From positions 1-20,407 of the forward strand of contig DQIG01000022.1 of the NCBI GenBank assembly GCA_003525885.1: 20,407 nt of DNA, written 5' to 3'. Position 1 is the first letter of the stretch, and each line of letters begins with the position of its first letter. This DNA is from Stenotrophomonas sp. Its GTDB lineage: Bacteria; Pseudomonadota; Gammaproteobacteria; Xanthomonadales; Xanthomonadaceae. The notes under the pieces were generated by a model. It made no database searches. It saw only the letters and a program-made list of their open reading frames with translations, and was not told the DNA's origin. Of this stretch, positions 1 through 7,979 are shown piece after piece. The position numbers and the translations under genes are program-made.

Positions 1-19
1 TGCCGACCGTTGGTCGGCA
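1..19. repeat. REP-like hairpin, cut by the left edge
   Basis: TGCCGACC (1-8) and GGTCGGCA (12-19) form an 8-bp stem around the loop GTT. Size and composition match half of a GTAG-headed REP unit like the clearer copies further right, but the tetranucleotide head would lie outside the window. It sits between an unseen upstream gene and ribH. It may also help to end the upstream transcript, although no T-tract follows. Confidence 0.5.
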
Positions 20-98
20 CGCCTGCAGGCCCCCGCCAGCCACGGCCGGGGCCCATCCACGCTAGAATTACCCCCTTATCGAGTCCCCCAAGCCGCAT

Positions 99-566
99 AT
101 GAGCCACTACGAAGGCGATCTTCGCACTCCCGAATCGGCGCGCTTCGCCATCCTGGCCAGCCGCTGGAACGCCCGCATCACCGACGCGCTGGTCGCAGGC
201 GCCCGCCTGAGCCTGGCCGGCAACGGCATCACCGAAGCCAACATCGACGTGATCCGCGTGCCGGGTGCCTGGGAACTGCCGCTGGTGGCCGCACGCCTGG
301 CCGCCGCCCATGAACACGCCGCCATCCTCACCCTGGGCTGCGTGATCCGTGGCGACACCCGCCATTACGAACACGTGGCCGACCGCTGCGCCGAAGGCCT
401 GATGCGCGTGCAGCTGGATTTCGGCGTGCCGGTGCTGAACGGCGTGCTGGCGGTGGAACGCGTTGAAGACGCCGAGGCCCGCGCAGGCGGCAGCCACGGC
501 AACAAGGGCGAGGAAGTCGCACTCGCCGCATTGGAAATGGTCAACCTTCTGGAGCAGCTGCCATGA
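99..566 (+). CDS. ribH: 6,7-dimethyl-8-ribityllumazine synthase
   Basis: This cytosolic enzyme condenses 5-amino-6-ribitylamino-uracil with 3,4-dihydroxy-2-butanone 4-phosphate to give lumazine, the penultimate step of riboflavin synthesis. The 155 residues match the family length. Visible landmarks are SRWN (21-24), the substrate-loop motif PGAWELP (55-61), and GCVIRGDTRHYEHV, whose H89 corresponds to the catalytic histidine. The PVLNGVL and NKGEEVA segments in the C-terminal half are also typical. The ATG has no good Shine-Dalgarno, but no other start preserves the N-terminus. TAGAAT at 63-68 is a possible -10 box, unsupported by a clear -35. The stop overlaps the nusB start, so the two are probably translationally coupled. 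Assignment is secure. Confidence 0.97.
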   Translation: MSHYEGDLRTPESARFAILASRWNARITDALVAGARLSLAGNGITEANIDVIRVPGAWELPLVAARLAAAHEHAAILTLGCVIRGDTRHYEHVADRCAEGLMRVQLDFGVPVLNGVLAVERVEDAEARAGGSHGNKGEEVALAALEMVNLLEQLP

Positions 567-1042
567 ACAAGAACACCCAGGGCAAGCCCTCCGGTAAACC
601 CGTCCGCCGCGATGGCGTCGATCCGGTACTGCGCTCGCGCGCGCGCCGTCGTGCCGTGCAGGCCATCTACGCCTGGCAGATCTCCGGCGGCAACGCACAG
701 TCGCTGATCGCCCAGTTCGCCCACGAGCAGGCCCGCGAAATCGCCGACCTGGCGTACTTCGAGGCACTGCTGCATGGCGTGCTCGACAACCGGCGTGACA
801 TCGACGAAGCCCTCGGCCCGTACCTGGACCGTGGCATTGAAGAAGTGGACGCGATCGAACGCGCGGTGCTGCGCCTGGCCGCCTATGAGCTGCGCTACCG
901 CCTGGACGTGCCGTACCGCGTGGTGATCAACGAAGCCATCGAATCGGCCAAGCGCTTCGGTTCCGAACACGGCCACACCTACGTCAACGGCGTGCTCGAT
1001 CGCGCCGCCGTGGAATGGCGCAAGGTCGAATCGGGTCACTGA
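563..1042 (+). CDS. nusB: transcription antitermination protein NusB
   Basis: NusB is a small all-helical RNA-binding protein that, with NusE (S10), binds boxA and forms the antitermination complex on rRNA operons. The 159 residues match the family. They show the usual N-terminal RSRARRRAVQAIYAWQ helix (about 25-40), the central DNRRDIDEAL segment, and the conserved C-terminal run ERAVLRLAAYELRY then VVINEAIESAKRFGSEHGHTYVNGVLD (about 94-150). The start ATG overlaps the ribH stop (ATGA) and has GGAG at 551-554. ribH-nusB-thiL is a common gammaproteobacterial arrangement. About 20 residues precede the first conserved helix and are rich in Lys, Gly and Pro, probably disordered. Confidence 0.97.
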   Translation: MNKNTQGKPSGKPVRRDGVDPVLRSRARRRAVQAIYAWQISGGNAQSLIAQFAHEQAREIADLAYFEALLHGVLDNRRDIDEALGPYLDRGIEEVDAIERAVLRLAAYELRYRLDVPYRVVINEAIESAKRFGSEHGHTYVNGVLDRAAVEWRKVESGH

Positions 1043-1112
1043 CCCGGTTCTGCTCGTCCTGGACGGGCCGTGACCTGCGGGGTCGATACCGGCCCTGACT
1101 CCGCTTTTGGTG

Positions 1113-1134
1113 GGTGCCAACCTTGGTTGGCACC
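1113..1134. repeat. perfect 10-bp inverted repeat between nusB and thiL
   Basis: GGTGCCAACC-TT-GGTTGGCACC is a perfect palindrome with a 2-nt centre in the 129-nt nusB-thiL gap. No T-run follows on either strand, so it is more like a REP-type palindrome or mRNA-processing hairpin than an intrinsic terminator. It ends about 27 nt before the thiL Shine-Dalgarno and could tune thiL expression relative to nusB. Confidence 0.6.
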
Positions 1135-1171
1135 GATGCCCGATATCGCCGCCACCTCCACGGAGCGCCCC

Positions 1172-2137
1172 ATGTCCCTGGCCGAATTCGCCCTCATCGA
1201 CCGCATCCGCGCCCGCACCCTCGAGCGCGACGACATCCTGCTCGGCATCGGTGACGATGCCGCGCTGCTGCAGCCACGCCCGAACGAACAGCTGGTGGTC
1301 ACCGCCGATACGCTCAACAGTGGCGTGCATTTCCCGGTGGAAACCCCGGCTTTCGACATCGGCTGGAAGACCCTGGCGGTCAATCTTTCCGATCTGGCCT
1401 CGATGGGCGCGCGCCCCGCCTGGTGCACGCTGGCGCTGTCGTTGCCGGAGGCCACTGAAGACTGGATTGAATCCTTCGCCGATGGCTTCTTCGCACTGGC
1501 CGACCAGCACGACATCGCCCTGATTGGTGGCGACACCACGCGCGGTCCGCTGTCGCTGTCGGTGACCGCGATGGGGCAGGTCGGCCGTGGCCAGGCGCTG
1601 CGCCGTGACCGCGCGCAGGTGGGCGACGACATCTGGGTCAGCGGCACGCTAGGCGATGCGGCCGGTGCGCTGCGCCTTTGGCAGCAGGGGGCGTTGAGCG
1701 TGGCCACCGCCACGCTGCTGGCCGACTACGAAAGCCTGCGCCTGCGCCTGCTGCGGCCGACGCCGCGCGTGACCCTGGGCCTGCGCCTGCGTGCGTTCGC
1801 GCATGCGGCCGTGGATATTTCCGATGGCTTGCTGGCCGACCTTGGCCACATCGCGGCACGCAGCGGCGTGCGCGCCGAAGTCGATGCCGACGCGTTGCCG
1901 ATCTCGCCGGCGCTGCGCGAACTACTGGGCCGCGATGTTGCCCGTGAGTGCGCGCTGCACGGTGGCGACGATTACGAACTGTGTTTCACCGCCGCCGCCG
2001 ACCAGCGCGACGCGCTGCACTTCGTTGCCGAATCGCTGGATCTGCCGATCACCCGCATCGGCCGCATCCTGGAAGGGCAGGGCGTGCATACCGAAGGCCA
2101 TGAAGGCCCGAGCGGGTACGAGCACTTCGCCGGCTGA
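1172..2137 (+). CDS. thiL: thiamine-monophosphate kinase
   Basis: ThiL phosphorylates thiamine monophosphate with ATP to the cofactor thiamine diphosphate in the cytosol. The 321 residues from ATG 1172 fit the family. Diagnostic segments are GIGDDAALL (25-33, metal and nucleotide binding), TADTLNSGVHFP (about 44-55), the TLAVNLSDLASMGARP block, GGDTTRGP, the C-terminal VDISDGLLADLGHI, and HGGDDYELCF. Frame-matched codons upstream (from 1070) are open, but GGAG at 1162-1165, 6 nt before ATG 1172, and the conserved N-terminus both favour this start. pgpA, which often follows thiL, is absent here. Instead a sensor kinase gene converges on it with only 10 nt between stops. Confidence 0.96.
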   Translation: MSLAEFALIDRIRARTLERDDILLGIGDDAALLQPRPNEQLVVTADTLNSGVHFPVETPAFDIGWKTLAVNLSDLASMGARPAWCTLALSLPEATEDWIESFADGFFALADQHDIALIGGDTTRGPLSLSVTAMGQVGRGQALRRDRAQVGDDIWVSGTLGDAAGALRLWQQGALSVATATLLADYESLRLRLLRPTPRVTLGLRLRAFAHAAVDISDGLLADLGHIAARSGVRAEVDADALPISPALRELLGRDVARECALHGGDDYELCFTAAADQRDALHFVAESLDLPITRIGRILEGQGVHTEGHEGPSGYEHFAG

Positions 2138-2147
2138 GCACAGGGAG

Positions 2148-5141
2148 TCATGCCTGCTGTTGTGCGGCAACCTGGCGTTCGATGCTCGCCGCGATCAACG
2201 CGATAGCCTCAACAACTGCCGCCTTCGACGTCGCATCTGTCACACCGGTGCAGCGCAGTGCCTGCTCGGCCTGTTGGCAGCTGCGCGCCGCCTGGGTCTC
2301 TCCCAGGAATGCCAGTGCTCCGCTGAAGCTGTGCAGCTGGTCGATCATGGCCGCTGCATCGGCGCCATCGAGTGCCTGGGTCAATGCCGTGTAATCGCGA
2401 TGCGCGGTCTGCAGGAAGGCATCACGCATCTGCCGCTGGATCGCGTCGCTCACCGCCGGAGGTAACGGGGGCCGGACTGCGTGGTCGGGCTCGAATCCCA
2501 GCAGCACGGTTTCCAGTGAAGGCAGGTCGAGCGGCTTCAGCAGCAGCGTGGACATGCCTGCCTCGCGTACGCGTCGCGCATCCTCGGGCATCGCATTGGC
2601 GGTAAGCGCGATGATGGGAATGGAGGGATCGTCCGCACGCAGCTTCCGGGCGAGCCCGTATCCGTCGAGGCGTGGCATGTTCAGGTCCGTCAGCACGATA
2701 TCGAACCGACCCTCGTGCCATCGCTGCCAGGCCTCTTCGCCATCGGCTGCGAGAGTGACCTGCCAACCCAGCGCTTGCAGCTGCCCCAGTGTTACGTCAC
2801 GGCTGATCAGGCTGTCATCCACCAGCAACGCGTGGCCGCCCGACGGATGCGCACGCTCGACGGGCGCCGGCCGTGGCGGCGCGTCTGCCACGGCGCTGGT
2901 CCGGCGTGCAGGAATGTCCACGTGGAAAACGCTGCCGGCGCCCGGGGTGCTTTGCACGCCGATGGCACCGCCGAGCAGTTCGGTGAAGCGCTGGCACAGG
3001 GCCAGGCCCAGGCCGCTGCCGCCGTGCTGCCGTGCCGAACCGGCACCGACCTGCACGAACGGCTTGAACAGGTCGGCCTGCGCCTCGGCATCGATGCCGG
3101 GGCCGGTATCGCGGACCTCCACGTGCAGCCATTCCGTGCCATCGGGCCGTACTGAAGCATCGGCGCTGATCGCCACCATTCCCGATGCTGTGAACTTCAC
3201 CGCATTGCCCACCAGGTTGTTGATCACCTGCGCCAAGCGGCCTGCGTCGGCCACGTAGGCTGGCCCCAGCGCATCGCCAATGTGCAGCTCCAGACGCAGC
3301 CCCTTTGCGGCAGCCTGTGGTTCGAACAGCGTCGCGGTCTGCCGCAGCAGGGTGCGCGGATCGAAAGGTGCCGGCTCCAGCGTCATCAGCCCGGCTTCGA
3401 TGCGGGAAAGATCCAGGGTGTCGTTCACCAGCCCCTGCAGCACATCGGCAGCACTCCTCGCGCGAGTGACATGCGTGTGCGCCGTCGCCGGCATGGTCTG
3501 GTGCGCAAGCAGTTCAAGATGGCCGAGCACGCCGCTCAAGGGGGTGCGTATTTCGTGGCTGATCATCGCCACGAAGGCGGTCTTGGCCTGGTCTGCAGCC
3601 TCGGCATCGTGCTGCGCTTGTTCCGCGTGCCGCCGTGCATCCAGCAAGCGTTGCTGGGTTTCCTTCTGTGCGGTCACATCGGTCACTGCGCAGACCCAGA
3701 TCGCCCGGCGCTGATAGCGCGAGGCGGCCACGATCGACTGCAGGTAGCGCGGCGGACCGCGCCCATCCGAGGACGGCGCCTCGAATACCTGCCCGTGTAC
3801 CTGGCCGTCAACGCGTTGCACCAGGCGGCCGACCAGCACCTCCATCAGGCTGCCGTTGGTGTCGCCGACCAGCTGCTCCAGTGCCTGGTTGTGCAGGATC
3901 ATCCGCCCCCTCGGCTGGTCGAGCAGGCACAAGCCCACCGGCGACGTTTCGATCAAGGTGCGGCTCAACGCTTCGCTCTCATGCACCCGCGCCGCTTCTT
4001 CCAGTGCCGGCCGCAGCACGCGCCGGTTCACCAGCAGCAACAGCGTCCACAGTGCGGCAAGCAGGGCAGCCAGGGCCAGCGCGCCGCCAAGTAGATAGAT
4101 CCGCTGTGCCGCCCAGATGTCGCCCCAGCGGTAGAGCCGCAGCAGCGTCCAGTCGATGCCATGCAAGGGTGCGGATACCACGAAGGCACGGCCATCAGGC
4201 AGCGACACGGCCCTGCGCTGGGTCGAGGACGCGGCCTGCGGTGCGGGTGCGGGAATCGTGCCCTCTGCAACACTGCGCAGAACATCGTGTCCCTGCCGGT
4301 CAAGCACTTCCCACATGCCCGGGCTGGTCTCCTCCAACCGCTCGCGCAGGCCCTGAAGAGGTTCAAAGGTCAGCCGGTTGATGAAGGGGGTGCCGTTGCT
4401 GCGCAGGCGCATCTGGGTAACCAGTGCATCCTCGCCGGTGAAAGGATTGCGGCCGAAGTAGGCGCGCAGCTGGCCGCTTTCCAGTTGAAGCTCGGATTGC
4501 GCACCCGCTGACTGCCAGCCGGCATCGGCGGTCTGTACCAGCGCGGCCAGTGCCTGTTCACGGGTCTGCACCTTCATGAGCTGCAGCAGTTGCGCTTCAT
4601 CACGCAGCCCCGCGATGGCGAACAGGCGCCCTTCCGGTTCGAAGGCGAAGGAGATCAGTGGGGTAGGTGAATCCTGTGCCGCCACGGTCGCGGCCATGTA
4701 GGCCGAATAGGTCTGCACCATGCCCAGGTACGCCGCCTCTGCCGCGGGCGGAAGGCGGCCATCGCGTGGGGACAGCGCCAACCACGGGACGGACAGGGCG
4801 CCGGGCGCCATCACCCCGGTCTGGCCATCCTGCGCTGAAAAGCGGGCAGCAATAGGCGTGCCGCCCGCCACCAGCGCGGCCTGCTGGGTGGTCCATAACG
4901 TGGCGTTGGTGTTCAAGCTGGCCACGTAGGCCCGCCGGCGCTCGCCGATGTAGCGATCCACCGTCTGCTGGCCGCGTCGCAGCGCCTCGCGCTCGTTGAG
5001 GTGCACCGTTTCCAGCCGCAGCCACAATGCCGCGCAACCTGCGGCCAGCAGCAGCACGGTCAGGGTGGCGCCGCCCCCGAACAGCAGCCGGCGCTGCAAC
5101 CGTTGCAGGGTGGCAAGCACGGAGCCCGGGGGTGACGCCAT
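2148..5141 (-). CDS. hybrid sensor histidine kinase with receiver and HPt domains
   Basis: A 997-residue inner-membrane phosphorelay kinase. TM1 is about 19-41 and TM2 about 346-371, enclosing a periplasmic sensor of about 300 residues that I do not recognise. A PAS-like domain follows (about 390-490). HisKA has HEIRTP with the phospho-acceptor H529. HATPase_c has the N box NNLVGNAVKF (641-650), DTGPGI (678-683) and GGSGLGLAL (707-715). The receiver (about 770-880) has D775/D776, phospho-acceptor D819 in LTDLNMP, and K869. The C-terminal HPt domain has H937 in HSFSGALAFLG. The layout is BvgS/BarA-like, and all catalytic residues are present. No response-regulator gene lies in the window, so the output partner is unknown. 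It follows the fimbrial chaperone gene by 97 nt in the same direction without an obvious terminator, so co-transcription is possible. The ATG at 5141 has only a weak ribosome-binding site. Confidence 0.93.
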   Translation of the reverse strand: MASPPGSVLATLQRLQRRLLFGGGATLTVLLLAAGCAALWLRLETVHLNEREALRRGQQTVDRYIGERRRAYVASLNTNATLWTTQQAALVAGGTPIAARFSAQDGQTGVMAPGALSVPWLALSPRDGRLPPAAEAAYLGMVQTYSAYMAATVAAQDSPTPLISFAFEPEGRLFAIAGLRDEAQLLQLMKVQTREQALAALVQTADAGWQSAGAQSELQLESGQLRAYFGRNPFTGEDALVTQMRLRSNGTPFINRLTFEPLQGLRERLEETSPGMWEVLDRQGHDVLRSVAEGTIPAPAPQAASSTQRRAVSLPDGRAFVVSAPLHGIDWTLLRLYRWGDIWAAQRIYLLGGALALAALLAALWTLLLLVNRRVLRPALEEAARVHESEALSRTLIETSPVGLCLLDQPRGRMILHNQALEQLVGDTNGSLMEVLVGRLVQRVDGQVHGQVFEAPSSDGRGPPRYLQSIVAASRYQRRAIWVCAVTDVTAQKETQQRLLDARRHAEQAQHDAEAADQAKTAFVAMISHEIRTPLSGVLGHLELLAHQTMPATAHTHVTRARSAADVLQGLVNDTLDLSRIEAGLMTLEPAPFDPRTLLRQTATLFEPQAAAKGLRLELHIGDALGPAYVADAGRLAQVINNLVGNAVKFTASGMVAISADASVRPDGTEWLHVEVRDTGPGIDAEAQADLFKPFVQVGAGSARQHGGSGLGLALCQRFTELLGGAIGVQSTPGAGSVFHVDIPARRTSAVADAPPRPAPVERAHPSGGHALLVDDSLISRDVTLGQLQALGWQVTLAADGEEAWQRWHEGRFDIVLTDLNMPRLDGYGLARKLRADDPSIPIIALTANAMPEDARRVREAGMSTLLLKPLDLPSLETVLLGFEPDHAVRPPLPPAVSDAIQRQMRDAFLQTAHRDYTALTQALDGADAAAMIDQLHSFSGALAFLGETQAARSCQQAEQALRCTGVTDATSKAAVVEAIALIAASIERQVAAQQQA

Positions 5142-5240
5142 GGCGCTGGCCTGCGAAGTGCGGGTGTGGATTACAGCCTGCCGCGCTGGCTACCCTCAAT
5201 GCAAGCGGTTGCCTGAGCGTTGCGGAAACCGGGTGCGCGC

Positions 5241-5963
5241 CTACCGTCCAACGCGCGCTTCGGCATCGCGTGGCGTGCCGTAATCATCCAGCCACGTGAA
5301 CGCCACCGTCGCCGGCATCACGGCACCTTTCGGCAACGCATAGCGCACCTGTGCGCCCGGCGCGATCATGTCCACTTCCACGTTGCGGCCATCGGCCAGG
5401 GTCAATGAACTCAAGGTCACATGGTAGGCGCTCGGGTTGCGTACCTGCAGCGCACCGCCATCGGCAGTCCACTGCAACGCGGCCGCTGCGTCGCGTGCAT
5501 TGCCCGGCAGCCCGGCGGGGCGATGGAACAGCTTCACCCGCGTACGCACTGCGAACTGCAGCAGGTTCTTGCCGCTGGCATCGCTGGGCTTGGGCGGAAT
5601 GTCCAGCAGATTGAAATAGAACACCGATTCGCGATCGGTTGGCAGCGGTGCCTCCGACGGGCGCGGTGCGTAGGTGACGCGATATGCCTGGCCCTGCTTG
5701 GGCTGCAGCAGGCGTGGCTCGGCCGGCGTCAGCCGGAACGGCGTACCGACATTCTCCGGGCGCGACTGGCTGTCGCCGTCGTCGATCCAGACCTGGGTCA
5801 TCGCCGGCAGTTCCCCCACGTTGCTGGCCTTGACCGTCACGTCGCGGCCCTTGCTGGCGTCGTGCACGATGCGCGTGCCCTGCAGTGTCACCGCAGCCGA
5901 TGCCGGCAGCGCTGCCAACACGGCCAGCAGCGCAGATATCCACGTCCTGGCGCGGAGTTTCAT
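5241..5963 (-). CDS. periplasmic fimbrial chaperone (PapD/FimC type)
   Basis: This chaperone binds fimbrial subunits by donor-strand complementation and delivers them to the usher. Signal peptide about 1-23 (ends PASA). The mature protein has two Ig-like domains. The PapD R8/K112 pair that anchors the subunit C-terminus corresponds to R31 (GTRIVHD) and K144 (RTRVKLFHRP). The family signature is ESVFYFNLLDIPPKPS (112-127), and the F1-G1 region is short (FGS class). ATG 5963 is preferred over the in-frame ATG 5975 because GAGG lies at proper spacing upstream, and it gives 240 residues. It follows the minus-strand pilin gene across 60 nt containing a strong hairpin. It is the only chaperone in the window, so it presumably serves both divergent arms. 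Confidence 0.95.
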   Translation of the reverse strand: MKLRARTWISALLAVLAALPASAAVTLQGTRIVHDASKGRDVTVKASNVGELPAMTQVWIDDGDSQSRPENVGTPFRLTPAEPRLLQPKQGQAYRVTYAPRPSEAPLPTDRESVFYFNLLDIPPKPSDASGKNLLQFAVRTRVKLFHRPAGLPGNARDAAAALQWTADGGALQVRNPSAYHVTLSSLTLADGRNVEVDMIAPGAQVRYALPKGAVMPATVAFTWLDDYGTPRDAEARVGR

Positions 5964-5983
5964 GGTCAACCTCATTCAAGAAT

Positions 5984-6013
5984 GCAGGCCAGCACAGCGT
6001 GGCGCTGGCCTGC
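5984..6013 (-). promoter_or_regulatory. intercistronic hairpin between pilin and chaperone
   Basis: GCAGGCCAGC (5984-5993) pairs perfectly with GCTGGCCTGC (6004-6013) around a 10-nt loop, starting about 10 nt after the pilin stop. No T-tract follows. Such hairpins after major-pilin genes commonly protect the pilin mRNA 3' end or attenuate read-through, giving more pilin than chaperone. That role here is inference. Confidence 0.55.
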
Positions 6014-6023
6014 CGGAAGCGGA

Positions 6024-6536
6024 TTACTTGTACAGCACCACGAAGTCGCCGGAGGCATTGGCAGTGCCTGCCTGCGCGTTCTGGGCCGGCGAGGCGTACC
6101 ACGCGCTGTAGTCCAGCTGGCCACTGCCACCGGCGGCGATGGTCACCCACACCGCCGGGTCCTCACCGATCTTCTGCTGGTTGCCCGCAGCGTCGTACAG
6201 GGCCACGCCAACATTGGCTGCAGAAGACGCCGCCGTCAGTGCCAGGTTGCCGGTGCTGCCGTGCGGCGTACCGCCGAAGCGTACACCCACATCCTGCGAT
6301 GCACCCGAGCCGGAGCAGTCCAGGGCGATGGTGAAGTTCTTCTGGCCGGCACGGGTGCTGGCGTTGACCGAGGCCAGATCGACCTTGCCCATCGGCACGG
6401 TGATGGTGCCGCCGGTGGAACCCACCGAGCAGGTGGAAGTCATCAGTTCACCGGTGATTTCCAGCGATTCGGCGTATGCCGATGGCGCGGCGACGGCGAG
6501 GACGGAAAGGGACAGCAGGCGGAGCGTCAGGGACAT
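6024..6536 (-). CDS. type 1-like fimbrial major pilin
   Basis: A 170-residue fimbrial subunit. Signal peptide 1-22 (SLTLRLLSLSVLAVAAPSAYA), then ESLEITGEL, whose alternating hydrophobics suit a donor strand. The usual pilin disulphide pair is C36 and C74, and the C-terminus FVVLYK carries the conserved penultimate tyrosine region. The open frame extends to 6611, but only M26 of that frame (ATG 6536) gives a clean signal peptide. First gene of the minus arm (pilin, chaperone). Low Cys count, Ala/Gly/Ser/Thr richness and first position suggest it is the shaft subunit. A conserved dyad motif lies about 90 nt upstream of the start. Confidence 0.93.
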   Translation of the reverse strand: MSLTLRLLSLSVLAVAAPSAYAESLEITGELMTSTCSVGSTGGTITVPMGKVDLASVNASTRAGQKNFTIALDCSGSGASQDVGVRFGGTPHGSTGNLALTAASSAANVGVALYDAAGNQQKIGEDPAVWVTIAAGGSGQLDYSAWYASPAQNAQAGTANASGDFVVLYK

Positions 6537-6624
6537 GACAGTTCTCGTTAGTGGAATGAAAGCACGCAATGACCGCCCAAGGCGGCCAGCGGGACCAGTT
6601 TCGATGTGCACGTCCAGCGGTGGA

Positions 6625-6642
6625 ATGAAATTAGTTGCAAAA
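6625..6642 (-). promoter_or_regulatory. shared adhesin dyad motif upstream of the pilin gene
   Basis: On the minus strand the core is TGCAA-CTAA-TTTCA (6626-6639), differing at one base from the cores before the two minus-strand autotransporters. It lies about 90 nt upstream of the pilin ATG. Candidate operator or promoter element; function inferred only from recurrence. Confidence 0.5.
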
Positions 6643-6661
6643 GCGCATTGATGTTCAGCAA

Positions 6662-6677
6662 TTGCAATTAATCCAAT
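6662..6677 (+). promoter_or_regulatory. degenerate dyad motif upstream of adhesin 1
   Basis: TTGCAATTAATCCAAT on the plus strand keeps TGCAA-TTAA-TCCAA of the shared dyad. It lies about 60 nt upstream of the adhesin GTG start, in the 202-nt region between the divergent fimbrial arms. Weaker match than the minus-strand copy at 6625-6642. Confidence 0.3.
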
Positions 6678-6738
6678 AGGAAGCGGCAGATGCGCTGCCT
6701 AGACTGCGCGGCCATTATTGATTGCCGAAGGAATCGCC

Positions 6739-7761
6739 GTGTGCGCTCCCACCCTTGTTGCTGCCGCTACGTGGTGCAGATCGCGTGCGCCCGGGTTGCT
6801 GGTGCTATTGATGGCTGCTGCGATGGCGTTGCAAGTGCAGCAGGCCAGTGCCAGCTGTGTGCGATTGAATCCAGGTGATCAGGACCTGACGGTATCGCTG
6901 ACGATGCCGAACATTGATCGGCCGGATACGCGTTACAGAGTGTTCAATGCTGGTCAGATTCCTGGCGGCTTCGAATGCACGGCAGGACAAACTGCATTCA
7001 ACATCGATGCACCACTCACGGGTCTCACCTATGTGCGGGATGTCCAGTTGGACAGCTACCTCTACAAGGTCTACAGCACAGGACCACGATCGCCGTTGAT
7101 CGGTTTCAGTTTCAGCGTGAAGAAGGCGAGTGAATCGACCTATGGAGGCCCACCCATTGAACTTGGCGTTCGCAACCGACACCCCGGAGAGCCTCTGACT
7201 CAAACCGAACCGATGAACGTGGATGTCTACATGGTGATCTTCTTCCGCGGCGGCGCCATGGAGAGCATTCCCATGACCGACCTGGGCACCATCACCTCGT
7301 CGGTCGAGGGTGATCCCAGCCAGTCGATGCAGCACCACATGCGGCTGGAGATCACCGTCCCTCCCGTCACCTGCACCCTCGCCAACGCTTCCCACACCCT
7401 CGACGACGTGCTTGCCAATGAACTCGCCGCCAGCGGCAGCAACGCCAAGGAATCCAGCTTCGACGTCGCGATGAACTGCCCGATGGACAACATCGACGTA
7501 CAGCTTTCGCTGGCCGACGCCAATGACCCCGGCAGCAGCAACGGCCAGCTGGCGCCCGCCCCGGGCGCCACTGCGGGCGGCGTGCAGGTGCAGCTGCTGC
7601 GTGGTGGCCAGCCGGTGCAGTTCGGCCAGGCGTGGTCGCACGGCGGGTCCAGCAAGGGCCAGCAGGCCATTCCGTTCAGTGCGCGCTATCTGCGCACACC
7701 CGATCCGCTGGTGCCGGGATCGGTGAAAGGGGAGGCGGTGCTGACCGCCAACTATCGATGA
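6739..7761 (+). CDS. two-domain fimbrial adhesin (adhesin 1)
   Basis: A 340-residue secreted protein with FimH-like architecture. A long signal peptide (about 1-38, ending QASA) is followed by an N-terminal domain of about 160 residues of unknown ligand. A C-terminal fimbrial-subunit domain (from about residue 205, VPPVTCTLANAS, to VKGEAVLTANYR) has the C...C pair and the penultimate tyrosine typical of donor-strand-accepting pilins. The start is GTG 6739, preceded by GAAGGA at 6727-6732. A TTG at 6718 is in frame but has no ribosome-binding site. It is a paralogue of the gene at 11074, with clear similarity in the pilin domain (DANDPGS/DTHDPGN, VKGEAVL/IKGEAVL). It precedes the usher by 218 nt. 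The N-terminal domain DNA is visibly less GC-rich than the C-terminal part. The adhesive role is inferred from architecture. Confidence 0.85.
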   Translation: MCAPTLVAAATWCRSRAPGLLVLLMAAAMALQVQQASASCVRLNPGDQDLTVSLTMPNIDRPDTRYRVFNAGQIPGGFECTAGQTAFNIDAPLTGLTYVRDVQLDSYLYKVYSTGPRSPLIGFSFSVKKASESTYGGPPIELGVRNRHPGEPLTQTEPMNVDVYMVIFFRGGAMESIPMTDLGTITSSVEGDPSQSMQHHMRLEITVPPVTCTLANASHTLDDVLANELAASGSNAKESSFDVAMNCPMDNIDVQLSLADANDPGSSNGQLAPAPGATAGGVQVQLLRGGQPVQFGQAWSHGGSSKGQQAIPFSARYLRTPDPLVPGSVKGEAVLTANYR

Positions 7762-7886
7762 CGCCCCATGCCCTGGTGGAGGGTGCATGCCCGTCGCCCG
7801 CGTTGGTGAGGAAGTGCCCGCAGTGTCGTCGGCTTCGTGGGGCTCGCACATCGAACGAATTGCAATGCGACAGTGCCCCGCGCGAT

Positions 7887-7904
7887 CTGCAACTTTTTGG
7901 ATGG
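7887..7904 (+). promoter_or_regulatory. degenerate dyad motif upstream of the usher
   Basis: CTGCAACTTTTTGGATGG keeps TGCAACT and the trailing ATGG of the shared motif (core 7888-7901). It lies in the 218-nt adhesin 1-usher gap, about 80 nt before the usher ATG. It may mark an internal promoter that separates usher expression from adhesin 1. Weak match. Confidence 0.3.
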
Positions 7905-7979
7905 GGTACACGTGCCGCAGCCTCTAGCCTGCGGTTCCCCTTCCTCATGCCGACGCTTCGGCACCGGCGATCGTTCTCG

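Noticed and set aside
365..1510. 381-codon minus-strand open frame across ribH, nusB and thiL
   Set aside because: It crosses three clear genes and an intergenic palindrome and shows no recognisable domain; shadow of GC-rich coding DNA.
2138..2147. Bidirectional terminator between thiL and the kinase gene
   Set aside because: Only 10 nt separate the stops and no hairpin with a T-tract was seen there.
7632..7979. Usher start at 7632, overlapping adhesin 1
   Set aside because: The extra 116 residues overlap a well-supported gene and lack usher features; the signal peptide begins at 7980.
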